Below are positions 1 to 8,559 of a stretch of 64,000 nt of DNA, piece after piece (position 1 is the stretch's first letter; the number at the start of each line of letters is the position of its first letter). The notes under the pieces were generated by a model. That model ran no database searches and was not told the DNA's origin. It saw nothing but the letters and a program-made list of their open reading frames with translations. The DNA comes from Curtobacterium sp. MCBA15_012 (GTDB lineage Bacteria; Actinomycetota; Actinomycetes; Actinomycetales; Microbacteriaceae). The DNA lies in assembly GCF_001864935.2 (NCBI RefSeq), contig NZ_CP126267.1, positions 2,542,001 through 2,606,000 of the forward strand, given 5' to 3'. The position numbers and the translations under genes were made by a program.

Positions 1-4
1 ACGG

Positions 5-34
5 TTGACAGCGTGTTGGTATACCGCCGATACT
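5..34 (+). promoter_or_regulatory. Sigma-70-type promoter
   Basis: A perfect -35 hexamer TTGACA (5-10) is followed after 18 bp by GATACT (29-34). The -10 end lies 6 nt before an ATG at 41, so transcription would start at or next to that ATG and give a leaderless message, which is common in actinobacteria. Start-site placement is inferred. Confidence 0.6.
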
Positions 35-40
35 CATCCC

Positions 41-142
41 ATGACTGCGAACCCGTCCACCCGCGTCCTCCCAGAGGCACAGGGGACCGTCGGCACGATG
101 ATGCCGACGACGGTGGTCATGCGTTGTCGAATGTGTGCCTGA
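41..142 (+). CDS. Possible leaderless cysteine-ending leader peptide (33 aa)
   Basis: This short ATG frame begins exactly where the upstream promoter predicts the transcript starts. It encodes 33 residues ending MRCRMCA, so two cysteine codons fall in the last five sense codons. Short leaderless upstream ORFs with C-terminal cysteines act as cysteine-responsive attenuators in mycobacteria (established knowledge); a similar role here is inference. A stem-loop follows at 161-202. The next gene is 250 nt downstream and is not an obvious sulfur gene, which weakens the idea. It may be a chance frame. Confidence 0.35.
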   Translation: MTANPSTRVLPEAQGTVGTMMPTTVVMRCRMCA

Positions 143-160
143 TCGGTACCCGTTCCAGCC

Positions 161-202
161 GGATCCCCCGCGACGCCACCCCGGTCGCGAGCGTGTGATC
201 CC
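161..202 (+). promoter_or_regulatory. Stem-loop after the leader ORF
   Basis: CGCGAC (169-174) pairs with GTCGCG (184-189), extended outward by GGATC (161-165) with GATCC (198-202). It lies 18 nt after the short ORF stop and could be an attenuator. From 203 to 396 I see nothing else distinct. Confidence 0.3.
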
Positions 203-396
203 CGGGTGACGACCACCTCGACGACGCCGTCGGTCCTCCGACCACAGCGACCCTCGACGTCGGTCCGTCCCCGTACTCCCGGTGTGCCCCGGTCCCGTCC
301 GGACCGCAGGGCACCGCGGCGACCAGCCGCACCCGGACCGACGCATCCGCACCGCCGCGCAGCACCGCCGCGCAGCTCCCGCAGGGAAGAACCACC

Positions 397-1167
397 ATGT
401 CGCTCACGCTCACCCAGCCCCGCACCGTCCTCCGCACCGCAGCCCCGGCCGCGACCGACCTCGGCACCGTGACGCCGATCCGCGCACGCCGCACGCCGGC
501 CGCGCCGCCCGCACCGAGCGCCGTGCCCGCCAGCCCCGTCGTCGCACCGCAGCGGAACCGGGCCCTGCCCGAGGGGACCGAGGCACGTGGCTTCGCGCTG
601 TACGTCGGCATCGACGAGGCAGCCGCCGCCGCAGCCGGCACGACGCTCGCCGCCGTGGTCGAGCAGCTCAAGGCCCTGACCGCGCAGCTCGTGCCGTCCG
701 CGCAGACGTACGCCGCGGTGGCCGTGGCCGCCGAGGGCAGCGGCGGCCGCGACGTCGACGTGGTACGCCTCGCGCTCCAGGACCGGTCCGCGGTGGCCGC
801 GCGCAAGCAGGCCGTCGAGCCGGAGCCCGAGGAGACGGGCGTCGTCATCGACATCTCCCGCAAGCGCGTCACGCTCGACGGCGAGGCCGCTCCGCTGACG
901 TACAAGGAGTTCGAGCTCCTGCAGTTCCTCGTCCTGCGCGAGGGCCAGACCGTCGACCGGGGCGCGATCATCGAGGGCCTGTGGTCGGACGACGAGGACG
1001 AGACGCCGAACGAGCGCACGATCGACGTGCACGTGCGACGCCTCCGGTCCAAGCTCGGCGCCTTCGAGGAGATCGTCCGCACCGTGCGCGGCGTGGGCTA
1101 CCGCTTCGACCGGCACGCGGACGTCGCGGTGCGCTACGCCTCCACCCCGTCCCCCGACCTGTTCTGA
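397..1167 (+). CDS. OmpR-type winged-helix DNA-binding protein
   Basis: A 256-residue protein with a C-terminal OmpR/PhoB effector domain (about 150-240). The typical elements are visible: LTYKEFELLQFL, the recognition-helix region RTIDVHVRRLRSKL, and the wing VRTVRGVGYRF. No receiver domain or phospho-acceptor aspartate motif precedes it; instead there is a Pro/Ala-rich N-terminus (1-60) and a small Ala-rich domain (about 60-125). It is therefore probably a transcription factor not controlled by an ordinary sensor kinase. GGGAAGAACCACC before the ATG is a reasonable ribosome site. It may be transcribed from the promoter at 5-34. Its target genes are unknown. Confidence 0.85.
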   Translation: MSLTLTQPRTVLRTAAPAATDLGTVTPIRARRTPAAPPAPSAVPASPVVAPQRNRALPEGTEARGFALYVGIDEAAAAAAGTTLAAVVEQLKALTAQLVPSAQTYAAVAVAAEGSGGRDVDVVRLALQDRSAVAARKQAVEPEPEETGVVIDISRKRVTLDGEAAPLTYKEFELLQFLVLREGQTVDRGAIIEGLWSDDEDETPNERTIDVHVRRLRSKLGAFEEIVRTVRGVGYRFDRHADVAVRYASTPSPDLF

Positions 1168-1656
1168 GCCGCCGACCTCCGACGCGCTCGATCGCTGCCC
1201 GCGGTGCGCCGCCGCGCTCGGCGACGGTCCGTGGGCGGCACGCGACCGGGCGCTGATGGTCCGTACGGGCCGCTCCCGGTGAACTCGCAGCGAGCGACCG
1301 CCACGAGGGCTGGCGCGCCGTTACCGCAGCGTTATACAGTCGGTTCCGCAGGCAGTGTTTGCTGTGGCACGGCCTGTGGAATGTGATTGCAGGACACTCT
1401 TGGTGCAAGGGAGAGGGCCGGTCGCTCAGAAGGCGACCGGCCCTCGTCACGTCCCGGGGTCCCCGTCACGGCCCGGGCCGCCCCGTCGCGTGCCGGTCGT
1501 CCCGTCACGCCCCGGCCCCCGCCGCGCGGTCGTGCCCGTGCTCGCGTCCCGCTCCGGTCCCCGCGGGTCCTGTCCCCCGTCGCCGCACCGAGCCGGGTGT
1601 CGTGTCCCCGCCCCTCGGTAGTGTGGAGCGACCGTTGGACCGGAGGGAACGCGATC
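1168..1656. other. Gene-poor region with possible small RNA
   Basis: No convincing protein gene. TATACA (1333-1338) resembles a -10 box, with only a weak CTGGCG (1310-1315) at -35 distance. A perfect 13-bp hairpin at 1413-1445 ends the segment, so a transcript of about 100 nt is possible. From 1446 to about 1610 the sequence is GC-rich and full of short CCCGTC/CCGGTC repeats. The MarR ribosome site CGGAGGGA is at 1641-1648. Confidence 0.35.
1413..1445. terminator. Strong hairpin, probable terminator
   Basis: GAGGGCCGGTCGC (1413-1425) and GCGACCGGCCCTC (1433-1445) form a perfect 13-bp stem with a 7-nt loop. There is no T-run, as is common for high-GC actinobacterial terminators. Confidence 0.6.
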
Positions 1657-2157
1657 GTGGACGAGTCACGCCGCAGCGACAAGGCGACAGCCGTCGCGGC
1701 CTGGGAAGCACTGTTCCGGGCGCAGGTGACGGTGATGCGTGCGCTCAACGCCGACTTCCCCGGCGGGGAGATCTCGTTCAACGAGTACGACGTGTGCTTC
1801 AACCTGTCGACCCAGCCCGAGCGCCGCTGCCGCATGCGCGAGCTCACCGGGCACCTGCTCCTCACCCAGCCGAGCGTCAGCCGCCTCGTGGAACGCCTGG
1901 CTGCTCGCGGCATCGTCGAGAAGCAGCCGGACCCGTCCGACGCCCGCGGGGTCATCGTCGCCCTGACCGCGCACGGGTTCGACGTCTACCGCTCGGTGGC
2001 CGTGCAGCACGCGCAGACCATCGCCGACCAGGTCGGCGCCGGTCTCGACGACGACGAGCTCCGGACGCTCACCGAGCTGTGCACGAAGCTCCGTGTCGCC
2101 GCCGGTGACCGACCGGCCCGTCGCACCCGTCCCACGGCGGACGCGGTCGTCGCATGA
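1657..2157 (+). CDS. MarR-family transcriptional regulator
   Basis: A 166-residue winged-helix regulator. The HTH is seen in LLLTQPSVSRLVERLAARG, followed by a wing with KQPDPSDARGVIVALT, both typical of MarR. The open frame extends further upstream, but the N-terminal extension is low-complexity Arg/Pro; GTG at 1657, 8 nt after CGGAGGGA, is the better start. Its stop overlaps the photolyase ATG by 4 bp, so the two are co-transcribed. It may control its own operon; the ligand is unknown. Confidence 0.85.
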   Translation: MDESRRSDKATAVAAWEALFRAQVTVMRALNADFPGGEISFNEYDVCFNLSTQPERRCRMRELTGHLLLTQPSVSRLVERLAARGIVEKQPDPSDARGVIVALTAHGFDVYRSVAVQHAQTIADQVGAGLDDDELRTLTELCTKLRVAAGDRPARRTRPTADAVVA

Positions 2158-3503
2158 GCGGCGCGCTCGTCTGGCTGCGCGAGGACCTGCGCCTCGCCGA
2201 CAACCCCGCGCTCCGCGCCGCGATCGACCACGGCGGCCCCGTGACCGTGGTGGTCGTCCTCGACGAGGACTCCCCCGGCATCCGCCCGATCGGCGCCGCC
2301 AGCCGGTGGTGGCTGCACCAGTCCCTCGGCGCCCTCGACGCCGACCTCCGGGCACGCGGGTCGCGTCTCGTGCTGCGGCGCGGCAGTGCGGCCGAGGTCG
2401 TCCCCCGCCTGGTCGCCGACGCCGACGCCGACGCCGTCTACTGGAACCGCCGCTACGGCCGGGTCGAGCGCGACCTGGACGCCGGCATCAAGACCGCCCT
2501 GACCGACGCCGGCACCGAGGCCCACAGCTTCGCGGCGAACCTGCTCTGGGAGCCGTGGACGGTGCTCACCGGGCAGGGCGAGGCGTTCAAGGTGTTCACG
2601 CCGTTCTGGCGGGCCGCCCAGGCCATGCCCGAGCCGCGGCACCCGCTGCCGAAGCCCCGCGACCTGCCAGCGCCCGCCGACGTGGCGAGCGACGACCTGG
2701 ACGACTGGGGGCTGCTGCCGACCGCCCCCGACTGGGCCGGCGGTCTCCGCGACGCGTGGGAGCCGGGCGAGGCCGGTGCGCACCGCAGGCTCGAGCACTT
2801 CGTGCACGAGTCGCTCGAGGACTACGACCAGCGCGACGAACCGGCGATGGCCGCGACGAGCGACCTGTCCCCCCACCTCCGCTGGGGCGAGGTCAGCCCG
2901 TACCAGGTCTGGCACCGCCTGCACGGCGAGCTCGAGCCCGAACAGCGTCGACAGGCACCCGCGTTCCTGCGACAGCTCGCGTGGCGCGAGTTCAACTGGA
3001 ACGAGTACTTCCACTGCGACGACATCGCGACGGTGAACGTCCGCCGCGAGTTCGACGCCTTCCCGTGGCGCGACGTGGACGACGACGAACTCGACCGGTG
3101 GCGGTACGGCCGCACCGGCATCGACCTCGTCGACGCCGGCATGCGCGAGCTCTGGCACTCCGGGGCCATGCACAACCGCGTCCGACTGGCCACGGCGAGC
3201 TTCCTGGTGAAGAACCTGCTCGTCGACTGGCGCATCGGCGAGCAGTGGTTCTGGGACACCCTGGTCGACGCCGACCCGGCGAACAACGCCGCGAACTGGC
3301 AGTGGGTCGCGGGCTCGGGCTTCGACGCGGCGCCGTACTTCCGCATCTTCAACCCGGACCGACAGCTCGAACGCTTCGACCCGCACCGCGAGTACGTGCG
3401 GCGCTGGGTCCCGGCCGACGAGGACCGCCCCGAGCCGATGGTCGACCTCAAGGCGAGTCGGCAGCGCGCCCTCGACGCCTACGCCGAGATGCGCCGGGCA
3501 TGA
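2154..3503 (+). CDS. phr: Deoxyribodipyrimidine photolyase
   Basis: A 449-residue class I photolyase that repairs UV-induced cyclobutane pyrimidine dimers with blue light. The N-terminal antenna-binding Rossmann domain opens with LVWLREDLRLADNPAL. The C-terminal FAD domain carries WREFNWNEYF, RVRLATASFLVKNLL and ANNAANWQWVAGSG, the FAD/DNA-binding signatures. Full length. The ATG overlaps the MarR stop (ATGA), and its own stop overlaps the next gene in the same way, giving a three-gene operon. A (6-4) photolyase or cryptochrome is less likely given the conserved CPD-type C-terminus. Confidence 0.93.
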   Translation: MSGALVWLREDLRLADNPALRAAIDHGGPVTVVVVLDEDSPGIRPIGAASRWWLHQSLGALDADLRARGSRLVLRRGSAAEVVPRLVADADADAVYWNRRYGRVERDLDAGIKTALTDAGTEAHSFAANLLWEPWTVLTGQGEAFKVFTPFWRAAQAMPEPRHPLPKPRDLPAPADVASDDLDDWGLLPTAPDWAGGLRDAWEPGEAGAHRRLEHFVHESLEDYDQRDEPAMAATSDLSPHLRWGEVSPYQVWHRLHGELEPEQRRQAPAFLRQLAWREFNWNEYFHCDDIATVNVRREFDAFPWRDVDDDELDRWRYGRTGIDLVDAGMRELWHSGAMHNRVRLATASFLVKNLLVDWRIGEQWFWDTLVDADPANNAANWQWVAGSGFDAAPYFRIFNPDRQLERFDPHREYVRRWVPADEDRPEPMVDLKASRQRALDAYAEMRRA

Positions 3504-4996
3504 CCCCGTCGGACGACGTCCTCGGGCAGGTCGACGCCCTGTTCCGCGAGCGGGTCGCCGCACGCACCGCCCCGAGCAGCGTGTGGGGCGTGTTCGACCG
3601 CACCGGCCTCGTCGCCTCGGGCGGCCACGGCGACCGGGGTGACGGCCGGTCACCCGACGCCGACACGGTCTACCGGATCGCGTCCTGCACCAAGAGCATC
3701 ACCGCCGCGACCCTGCTCACCCTCGTGGCGGAGGGCCGGGTGACCCTCGACACGCCGATCACCGACCTCGTGCCCGCGTTCGCAGCGGTGGAGCTGCCGT
3801 CCGACGACGCGCCGGTGCCGACGCTCCGGATGCTCCTGACGATGTCCGGCGGGCTGCCGACCGACGACCCGTGGGCAGACCGGCAGGAGGCGATCACCGA
3901 CGACGACCTCGACCGGGTGCTCCGCGGCGGTCTGCTCTTCGACTCCGTGCCCGGCACCCGGTTCGCGTACTCGAACACCGGCTACGCCCTGCTCGGACGT
4001 GCCGTCGCCGCGGTCGCGGGCACGTCCTTCACGCGGGCGGCGCACGAGCGGGTGCTCGGCCCGCTCGGCCTCGACGACACGGTGTTCCGCACCGAGGACG
4101 CGCGCGGGTACGTCGTCACGGGGTTCCGGGACGACGACGGCTCCTGGACCCCACAGCCGATGACCGGCCCGGGTGCGTTCTCGGCGATCGGCGGCCTGTT
4201 CTCGACCGTCGGCGACCTCGCGCGCTGGGCCCGGCACCTCGCGTCCGCGTGGACGACCGAGCCCGAACCGGGACCGCTCTCCCCCGCCGACCGACGGCTC
4301 GCGCAGCAGGCCGCACGGGTCGTGCCGCCGAGCGTCGTGCCGTCCTCGACCCGGGCGACGGCGTACGGCTTCGGCCTGTTCGTGGAGCAGGACGCGGAGT
4401 CCGGGGAGCTCGTCTCGCACTCGGGCGGCTACCCGGGGTTCTCCGCGCACGTGCGGTGGTCCACCGAGACCGGACTCGGTGTCGTGGCCTTCGAGAACGC
4501 CACGCGCGCCAAGGTGTCCGCACCGGCCGAGCGCGCCCTCGACCTGCTGCTCGCCGACGCCCGCCGTCGTGCCGCAGCGTCCGACACCGCCGCGCCGCCC
4601 ACCGGTGCACCGCTCGGCCGCGTGCCGGGCGTCGAGCGCACCCGCGCCGCCGTCCGCGCGGCGCAGGTCGGAGTCACCGAGGTGCTCCGGACCTGGCAGG
4701 CCGCCGACGCCGACGCGGCCGCACGGGGCGACGTCCTCGCCGCGCAGCTGTGCGCACCGAACGTCCCGATGGACCTGCCGTGGGAGCAGCGCCGTCGGCG
4801 CGTGGCCGAGGCGGTCGCCCGGGTCGGCGCGGACCTCCACGCGGACGCGGTCCACGAGCACGCGGCGACCCCGTCGTCCCTGCGCTGGTGGTTGCCCGGG
4901 ACCGCCGGACGGCTGCGGGTCGACGTCGCCCTGGCACCCCCGTCGGACGGGCTCGTGCAGACCTTCACGGTCACCGCCGAGCCCGCCGAGTCCTGA
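3500..4996 (+). CDS. Serine hydrolase (class C beta-lactamase/esterase fold)
   Basis: 498 residues. The first ~370 form a penicillin-binding/beta-lactamase-like fold with the SxxK motif SCTK (62-65), YSN (157-159) and HSGG (307-310) replacing KTG, the pattern of family VIII esterases and D-aminopeptidase-like proteins. No signal peptide is visible, so it appears cytoplasmic. The C-terminal ~130 residues are an extra Arg/Ala-rich domain I do not recognise. The open frame extends back through the photolyase gene, but ATG at 3500, overlapping the photolyase stop, is the natural start. Substrate unknown. Confidence 0.85.
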   Translation: MTPSDDVLGQVDALFRERVAARTAPSSVWGVFDRTGLVASGGHGDRGDGRSPDADTVYRIASCTKSITAATLLTLVAEGRVTLDTPITDLVPAFAAVELPSDDAPVPTLRMLLTMSGGLPTDDPWADRQEAITDDDLDRVLRGGLLFDSVPGTRFAYSNTGYALLGRAVAAVAGTSFTRAAHERVLGPLGLDDTVFRTEDARGYVVTGFRDDDGSWTPQPMTGPGAFSAIGGLFSTVGDLARWARHLASAWTTEPEPGPLSPADRRLAQQAARVVPPSVVPSSTRATAYGFGLFVEQDAESGELVSHSGGYPGFSAHVRWSTETGLGVVAFENATRAKVSAPAERALDLLLADARRRAAASDTAAPPTGAPLGRVPGVERTRAAVRAAQVGVTEVLRTWQAADADAAARGDVLAAQLCAPNVPMDLPWEQRRRRVAEAVARVGADLHADAVHEHAATPSSLRWWLPGTAGRLRVDVALAPPSDGLVQTFTVTAEPAES

Positions 4997-5086
4997 GCGC
5001 GGAGCGGATCCCCGGCAGAGCCGTGTAACATTTCAGATGCTCGCACTCGCCGTCGGGCATCCGCTGCCGTGACCTCCGGAGACCCC

Positions 5087-5662
5087 ATGCCCAGGAAGCC
5101 CGACCCGACGCTCAAGCCCGCGATCATCGAGAAGGTCGCCCGACACCTCCTGGACACCAAGCTCGAGGACGTCTCGGTCCGCAGCCTCGGGCGGGTCCTC
5201 GGCACGAGCGCGTACCCGATCGTGTACCACTTCGGGTCGCGCGAGGCCCTCGTCCAGGCCGTCGTCGAGCACCTGTCCGCCGACGTCGAGGCCCGCACGC
5301 TCGAGCCCTGCGCCGACGCCGACGCCCTCGCCGACCACCTCGTCGCCGTGTTCGGCGGCCTCGACGTCCGCGAGCGGGCCCTCGCCGCTCGCCTGACCTT
5401 CGAGCTCGGCAGTGTCGAGTCGCTGGACGGCCGGGACCACGAGTCGCGCTGCCACCGCCGTCGCGTCGACGAGCTCGCGGCCTGGTGCCGGGCGCACGGC
5501 CGCTGCCCGGACGAGGCCGAACGCACCGCACGCGCGCTGGTCGAGGCGGCTCGCGGAGCCCAGTGGGGTGCGCTGGTCGACCCCGAGCACACCGACGTCG
5601 ACGCCGCACTGCGCGCGCTCGCGCGCGACGTCACGGCCGGCGCCCGCCTGACGGCGGCCTGA
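5087..5662 (+). CDS. TetR-family transcriptional regulator
   Basis: 191 residues. The N-terminal HTH is seen in KLEDVSVRSLGRVLGTSAYPIVYHFGSREALVQAV, the usual TetR pattern ending in YHFxSKExL. ATG at 5087 is preceded by TCCGGAGA at 5 nt; a GTG at 5069 is possible but has no ribosome site. TAACAT (5026-5031) may be part of its promoter. The transposon target duplication begins only 17 bp after its stop, so the original downstream neighbour was the sodA region at 19.0 kb. Confidence 0.85.
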   Translation: MPRKPDPTLKPAIIEKVARHLLDTKLEDVSVRSLGRVLGTSAYPIVYHFGSREALVQAVVEHLSADVEARTLEPCADADALADHLVAVFGGLDVRERALAARLTFELGSVESLDGRDHESRCHRRRVDELAAWCRAHGRCPDEAERTARALVEAARGAQWGALVDPEHTDVDAALRALARDVTAGARLTAA

Positions 5663-5679
5663 CCCGGCCGCTCCGCGCG

Positions 5680-5687
5680 GGCAGGGC
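5680..5687. repeat. Target-site duplication, left copy
   Basis: GGCAGGGC abuts the left inverted repeat exactly and is repeated perfectly beside the right inverted repeat at 18928-18935. It marks transposition with an 8-bp staggered cut. Confidence 0.88.
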
Positions 5688-5737
5688 TGTGAGCAGCCTC
5701 GCTCTGTGTCGTCGTTTTCGCTGCGATCGGTGTCGGG
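5688..5737 (+). repeat. Left terminal inverted repeat
   Basis: Begins TGTGAGCAGC and contains TCGCTCTGTGTCGTC (5699-5713), the likely transposase-binding motif, with a degenerate second copy further in (TTCGCT...GTGTCG). Identity to the right end is 43 of 50 and to the internal end 41 of 50. The tniB stop codon is immediately inside it at 5738. Confidence 0.92.
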
Positions 5738-6550
5738 TCAGGTGGTGCCGATGACGAGGGTGCTGCGGGCGGCCTCGACGACGTCGTTGGTGATGACGTC
5801 GAGTTCGTTGATCTTCAGGACGCGTTGGATCTGAGGGAGGAGGCGCTCAAGGAGGCGGAAGTTGCCGCGGGTGATGCGTTCGACGGCGGCGATGGCTTGC
5901 GCGTCGGTGAAGTCGTCGGGGTCGAGCGTCTTGCCGAGCTTGCGCCATTGACGTTCGAGGACGAAGAGCAGCTCGTCGTGGCCGAGCGGACGGTACTGGT
6001 GGGCGAAACCGAGGCGGCTGTAGAGCTGCGGGTAGTGGCTGAACTGCTTCTCGATGCCGGGCATGCCGATGAGGATCATCGCTATGCCGGTGCGGTCGTA
6101 CTGGTCGCGGAGCCACTCGATGGCGTTGCCGGTGAGGCGTTCGGACTCGTCGATGATGATCAGCTCGAGCAGGGACGGGTTGGGGCCGTGTGCGTGGTCG
6201 AAGTGGCGACCCTGGAGCAGGAGGTGTTCCTCGATGCAGCGTTCGGTGCGGAGCATGTCGTGCCGGAGGTCGTCCTGCAGGGCGCGCATCGTGGCGGAGA
6301 CCTCGGGCGTGTAGAAGACGGTGCGGGCTCGGTGGGCGGCGGCGTAGATCTTCGTGTCGTCTTCGCTGCGTGCGGCCCATCTGGCGATGAACGGGCCGAT
6401 GCTGTCCCAGTGGGCGTAGCGGCGTGCGGAGAGGGTCTTGCCGACGCCAGCGGGGCCGAAGCAGACGCCGATGGTGTTCTGCTTCCGGACGGCGTCGGCG
6501 AACTCCGCGAACCGACGGTGTTCCTTCGTGATGATGAACTGGCTCGTCAT
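5738..6550 (-). CDS. tniB: TniB-type transposition ATPase
   Basis: 270-residue AAA+ ATPase with Walker A GPAGVGKT (32-39) and Walker B IIIDES (131-136), followed by IGMPGIEKQF and sensor-like RITRGNFRLLERL. In Tn552, Tn5053 and Mu the equivalent protein binds target DNA and activates the DDE transposase. ATG overlaps the tniA stop by 4 bp (ATGA), so translation is coupled. The gene ends exactly at the inner edge of the left inverted repeat. IS21 IstB-type helpers are related, but the pairing with a Mu/Tn552-type transposase favours TniB. Confidence 0.9.
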   Translation of the reverse strand: MTSQFIITKEHRRFAEFADAVRKQNTIGVCFGPAGVGKTLSARRYAHWDSIGPFIARWAARSEDDTKIYAAAHRARTVFYTPEVSATMRALQDDLRHDMLRTERCIEEHLLLQGRHFDHAHGPNPSLLELIIIDESERLTGNAIEWLRDQYDRTGIAMILIGMPGIEKQFSHYPQLYSRLGFAHQYRPLGHDELLFVLERQWRKLGKTLDPDDFTDAQAIAAVERITRGNFRLLERLLPQIQRVLKINELDVITNDVVEAARSTLVIGTT

Positions 6551-7950
6551 GACCGGTCCTCCTCGTAGGTCATCAGTCGCGGTTGATCCGGTGCCGGTGC
6601 GGGTGCTGGTGGGGTGTGATCATCGGGTGTGGGGCGGATGATCGCGATGCGTTCGCGGATCTGCCCGCGCAGGGCTCTTCGTTGCGCGTTCCGGGCGGCC
6701 TGGATCTGCTTGAGACTGATGGTCTCGGTCTGATGCGCGGTACTGATCGCGGTGCACAGGAACGCGTCGCGGTGAAAGACACGGATCTCGGTGACGTCGC
6801 GGGGGTCGTACCGGACGCTGACGGTGCTGCCCACGAAGGGTGCGAGAGTGGTTGCGGTGTAGCGGAGCCCTTCGAAGTGGATGCCGTCTCGTTGCACGAC
6901 ACGCGTGGTCGGGACGGTGAGCAGGAACCCGTCGAGCTGTTCGAGGGAGTCCGGCATTCGTGGCAGCCACCCGTCTGCGATCCACGCTTCCAGTGGGCTC
7001 TTCCGGAGCTCGCGGTGGATGCGGGCGTTGTAGCGGCGGATGAACGTGTTGATGGCACTGTCGACACCGGCGAGATCCAGCGCCGGCGTCGGCGCCGGCG
7101 CCGAGGATCCGGGTGCGAGGTGGCCGGGGAGCGTTGGGAGCAGCTCGGTGTTGATGGTGCCGAAGAACCGCTCGATCTTCCCGCGGCCCTGGGGGCGAGC
7201 GACCTGCGAGTGGATGATGCGGAGGTGCAGCACGGCGGCGGTGTCGCCGATTCGGTGGCTGGTGAAGTCGGACCCGTGGTCTGTGTAGAGCACGTCTGGG
7301 ATCCCGCAGACAGGCCAGTCCGGTTCCGGCTTGTGCCAGATCGCTTGCCGGAGCGCGAGCGCGGTGTTCGCGGCGGATGGGGCGCCGAGGAACACCATGT
7401 ACCCGCAGACCGCGCGGGAGTAGTCGTCGAGGATCACCGTCAACCACGGCCGTTCGGGCTTGCCGTCGGGTCCGACGATGAGCAGATCGAGCATCGTGTG
7501 GTCCGCCTGCCAGATCGCGTTGGGGCGATCCGCACGACGTCGGAGCAGCAGTTCGTGCTTGTCCCGATATGACGCGGGCCCCTCAAGCGCGAGCGTCACC
7601 ATCCCGGGATCAAGCCCGTTCACGATCGACCGCACAACGGAGTACGACGGCGCTGAGAGACCTCGTTTGGTGCAGTAATTGTCGACCTGGCGGTGAATCG
7701 TGGCGATCGAAGGTCGTGGCTTGGTGAGTGCGAGCCCCTCAATCAGGCGCACCAGTTCCGGTGCCGTCCGTCGGGCGCCGTGATCGGTGCGGGTGCCGTC
7801 GGCGAGAGCCGGGTATCCGCCGGTTCGGTAGCGGGCCAACCAGCGTTGCAGGGTGCGCTCAGCGACGCCCGTGGTGCGGGCCAGGGTGGCGAGCGGGATG
7901 GCGTCCTCGACGTGCAGTCGAAGGATGCCCCACCGCTCGCTCGCGTCCAT
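6547..7950 (-). CDS. tniA: TniA/Mu-type DDE transposase
   Basis: 467 residues. N-terminal helix-turn-helix (about 18-45, IPLATLARTTGVAERTLQRW) with a second HTH near 65-115. The RNase H-like catalytic core shows D150 (WQAD), D224 (YTDHGSDF) and E260 (GRGKIERFFGT), a D-D(35)-E arrangement. A C-terminal Mu-type beta-barrel-like part follows (TLAPFVGSTVSVRYDPRD). It catalyses strand transfer at the element's ends. Full length for the family (about 480 in Tn552) and intact. Six bases separate it from the resolvase gene upstream. Confidence 0.93.
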   Translation of the reverse strand: MDASERWGILRLHVEDAIPLATLARTTGVAERTLQRWLARYRTGGYPALADGTRTDHGARRTAPELVRLIEGLALTKPRPSIATIHRQVDNYCTKRGLSAPSYSVVRSIVNGLDPGMVTLALEGPASYRDKHELLLRRRADRPNAIWQADHTMLDLLIVGPDGKPERPWLTVILDDYSRAVCGYMVFLGAPSAANTALALRQAIWHKPEPDWPVCGIPDVLYTDHGSDFTSHRIGDTAAVLHLRIIHSQVARPQGRGKIERFFGTINTELLPTLPGHLAPGSSAPAPTPALDLAGVDSAINTFIRRYNARIHRELRKSPLEAWIADGWLPRMPDSLEQLDGFLLTVPTTRVVQRDGIHFEGLRYTATTLAPFVGSTVSVRYDPRDVTEIRVFHRDAFLCTAISTAHQTETISLKQIQAARNAQRRALRGQIRERIAIIRPTPDDHTPPAPAPAPDQPRLMTYEEDRS

Positions 7951-7956
7951 AGCCAG

Positions 7957-8559
7957 CTACATCGTTGGGGAAGGCTTGGTTCGTCGCGCCGCGACGGGCT
8001 CGGCGTGCTTCGCGAGTGCACGGTAGATGGTGGTGCGGCTAACGCCGAGCACGTCGCCGATCTGCGCGACGGTCATGTCCTGCTGTTCGTAGAGCCGGCG
8101 TGCGGTGCGCACCTGGTCCGCGGAGAGCCGAGATGGTCGGCCGCCGGTGCGGCCGCGGGCTCGAGCGGCGGCGAGGCCGGCGTTGGTGCGTTCCTTGATG
8201 AGGTCCCGTTCGAACTCCGCCAACGCGGCGAAGACGTGGAACACGAGCCGGCCGCCGGGCGAGGTGGTGTCGATGGTCTCCTGCAGGGACCGGAACCCGA
8301 TGCCGCGCTCGGCGAGAGCGTGCAGCTGATCGATGAGGTGCCGGATGGACCGGCCGAGCCGGTCGAGTCGCCAGACGACGAGAGTGTCGCCGGGGCGGAG
8401 CTGGTCGAGGAGCTTGTCGAGCTCGGGCCGGTGTTGGAGCGACCCGGACATGGTGTCGACGAACACGCGGTAGCAGCCAGCGGCGTTGAGCGCGTCGATC
8501 TGCAGCGACGCGTCCTGGTCTGTGGTGGACACGCGCGCATACCCGAGAAGGTGACCCAT
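7957..8559 (-). CDS. tnpR: Serine resolvase (Tn3-resolvase/invertase family)
   Basis: 200 residues. Catalytic Ser11 lies in LGYARVSTTDQD; Arg residues in VVWRLDRLGRS (61-71) match the active-site arginines. The E-helix region GGRLVFHVFAALAEFERDLIKERT is typical, and the C-terminal HTH (about 145-188) contains MTVAQIGDVLGVSRTTIYRAL. It should resolve cointegrates formed by replicative transposition. The open frame extends far upstream, but ATG at 8559 gives the standard N-terminus; no strong ribosome site is visible. It is the first gene of the minus-strand unit with tniA and tniB. Confidence 0.92.
   Translation of the reverse strand: MGHLLGYARVSTTDQDASLQIDALNAAGCYRVFVDTMSGSLQHRPELDKLLDQLRPGDTLVVWRLDRLGRSIRHLIDQLHALAERGIGFRSLQETIDTTSPGGRLVFHVFAALAEFERDLIKERTNAGLAAARARGRTGGRPSRLSADQVRTARRLYEQQDMTVAQIGDVLGVSRTTIYRALAKHAEPVAARRTKPSPTM

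Noticed and set aside
2093..3499. Single 967-residue protein continuing into the serine hydrolase
   Set aside because: The first part is an Arg/Pro-rich shadow of the photolyase gene; the hydrolase has its own ATG at 3500.
5738..6550. IS21 istB instead of tniB
   Set aside because: The partner transposase is of the Mu/Tn552 type with D-D(35)-E and its ends are long TGT...ACA repeats, with a resolvase alongside; this is the Tn552 arrangement.
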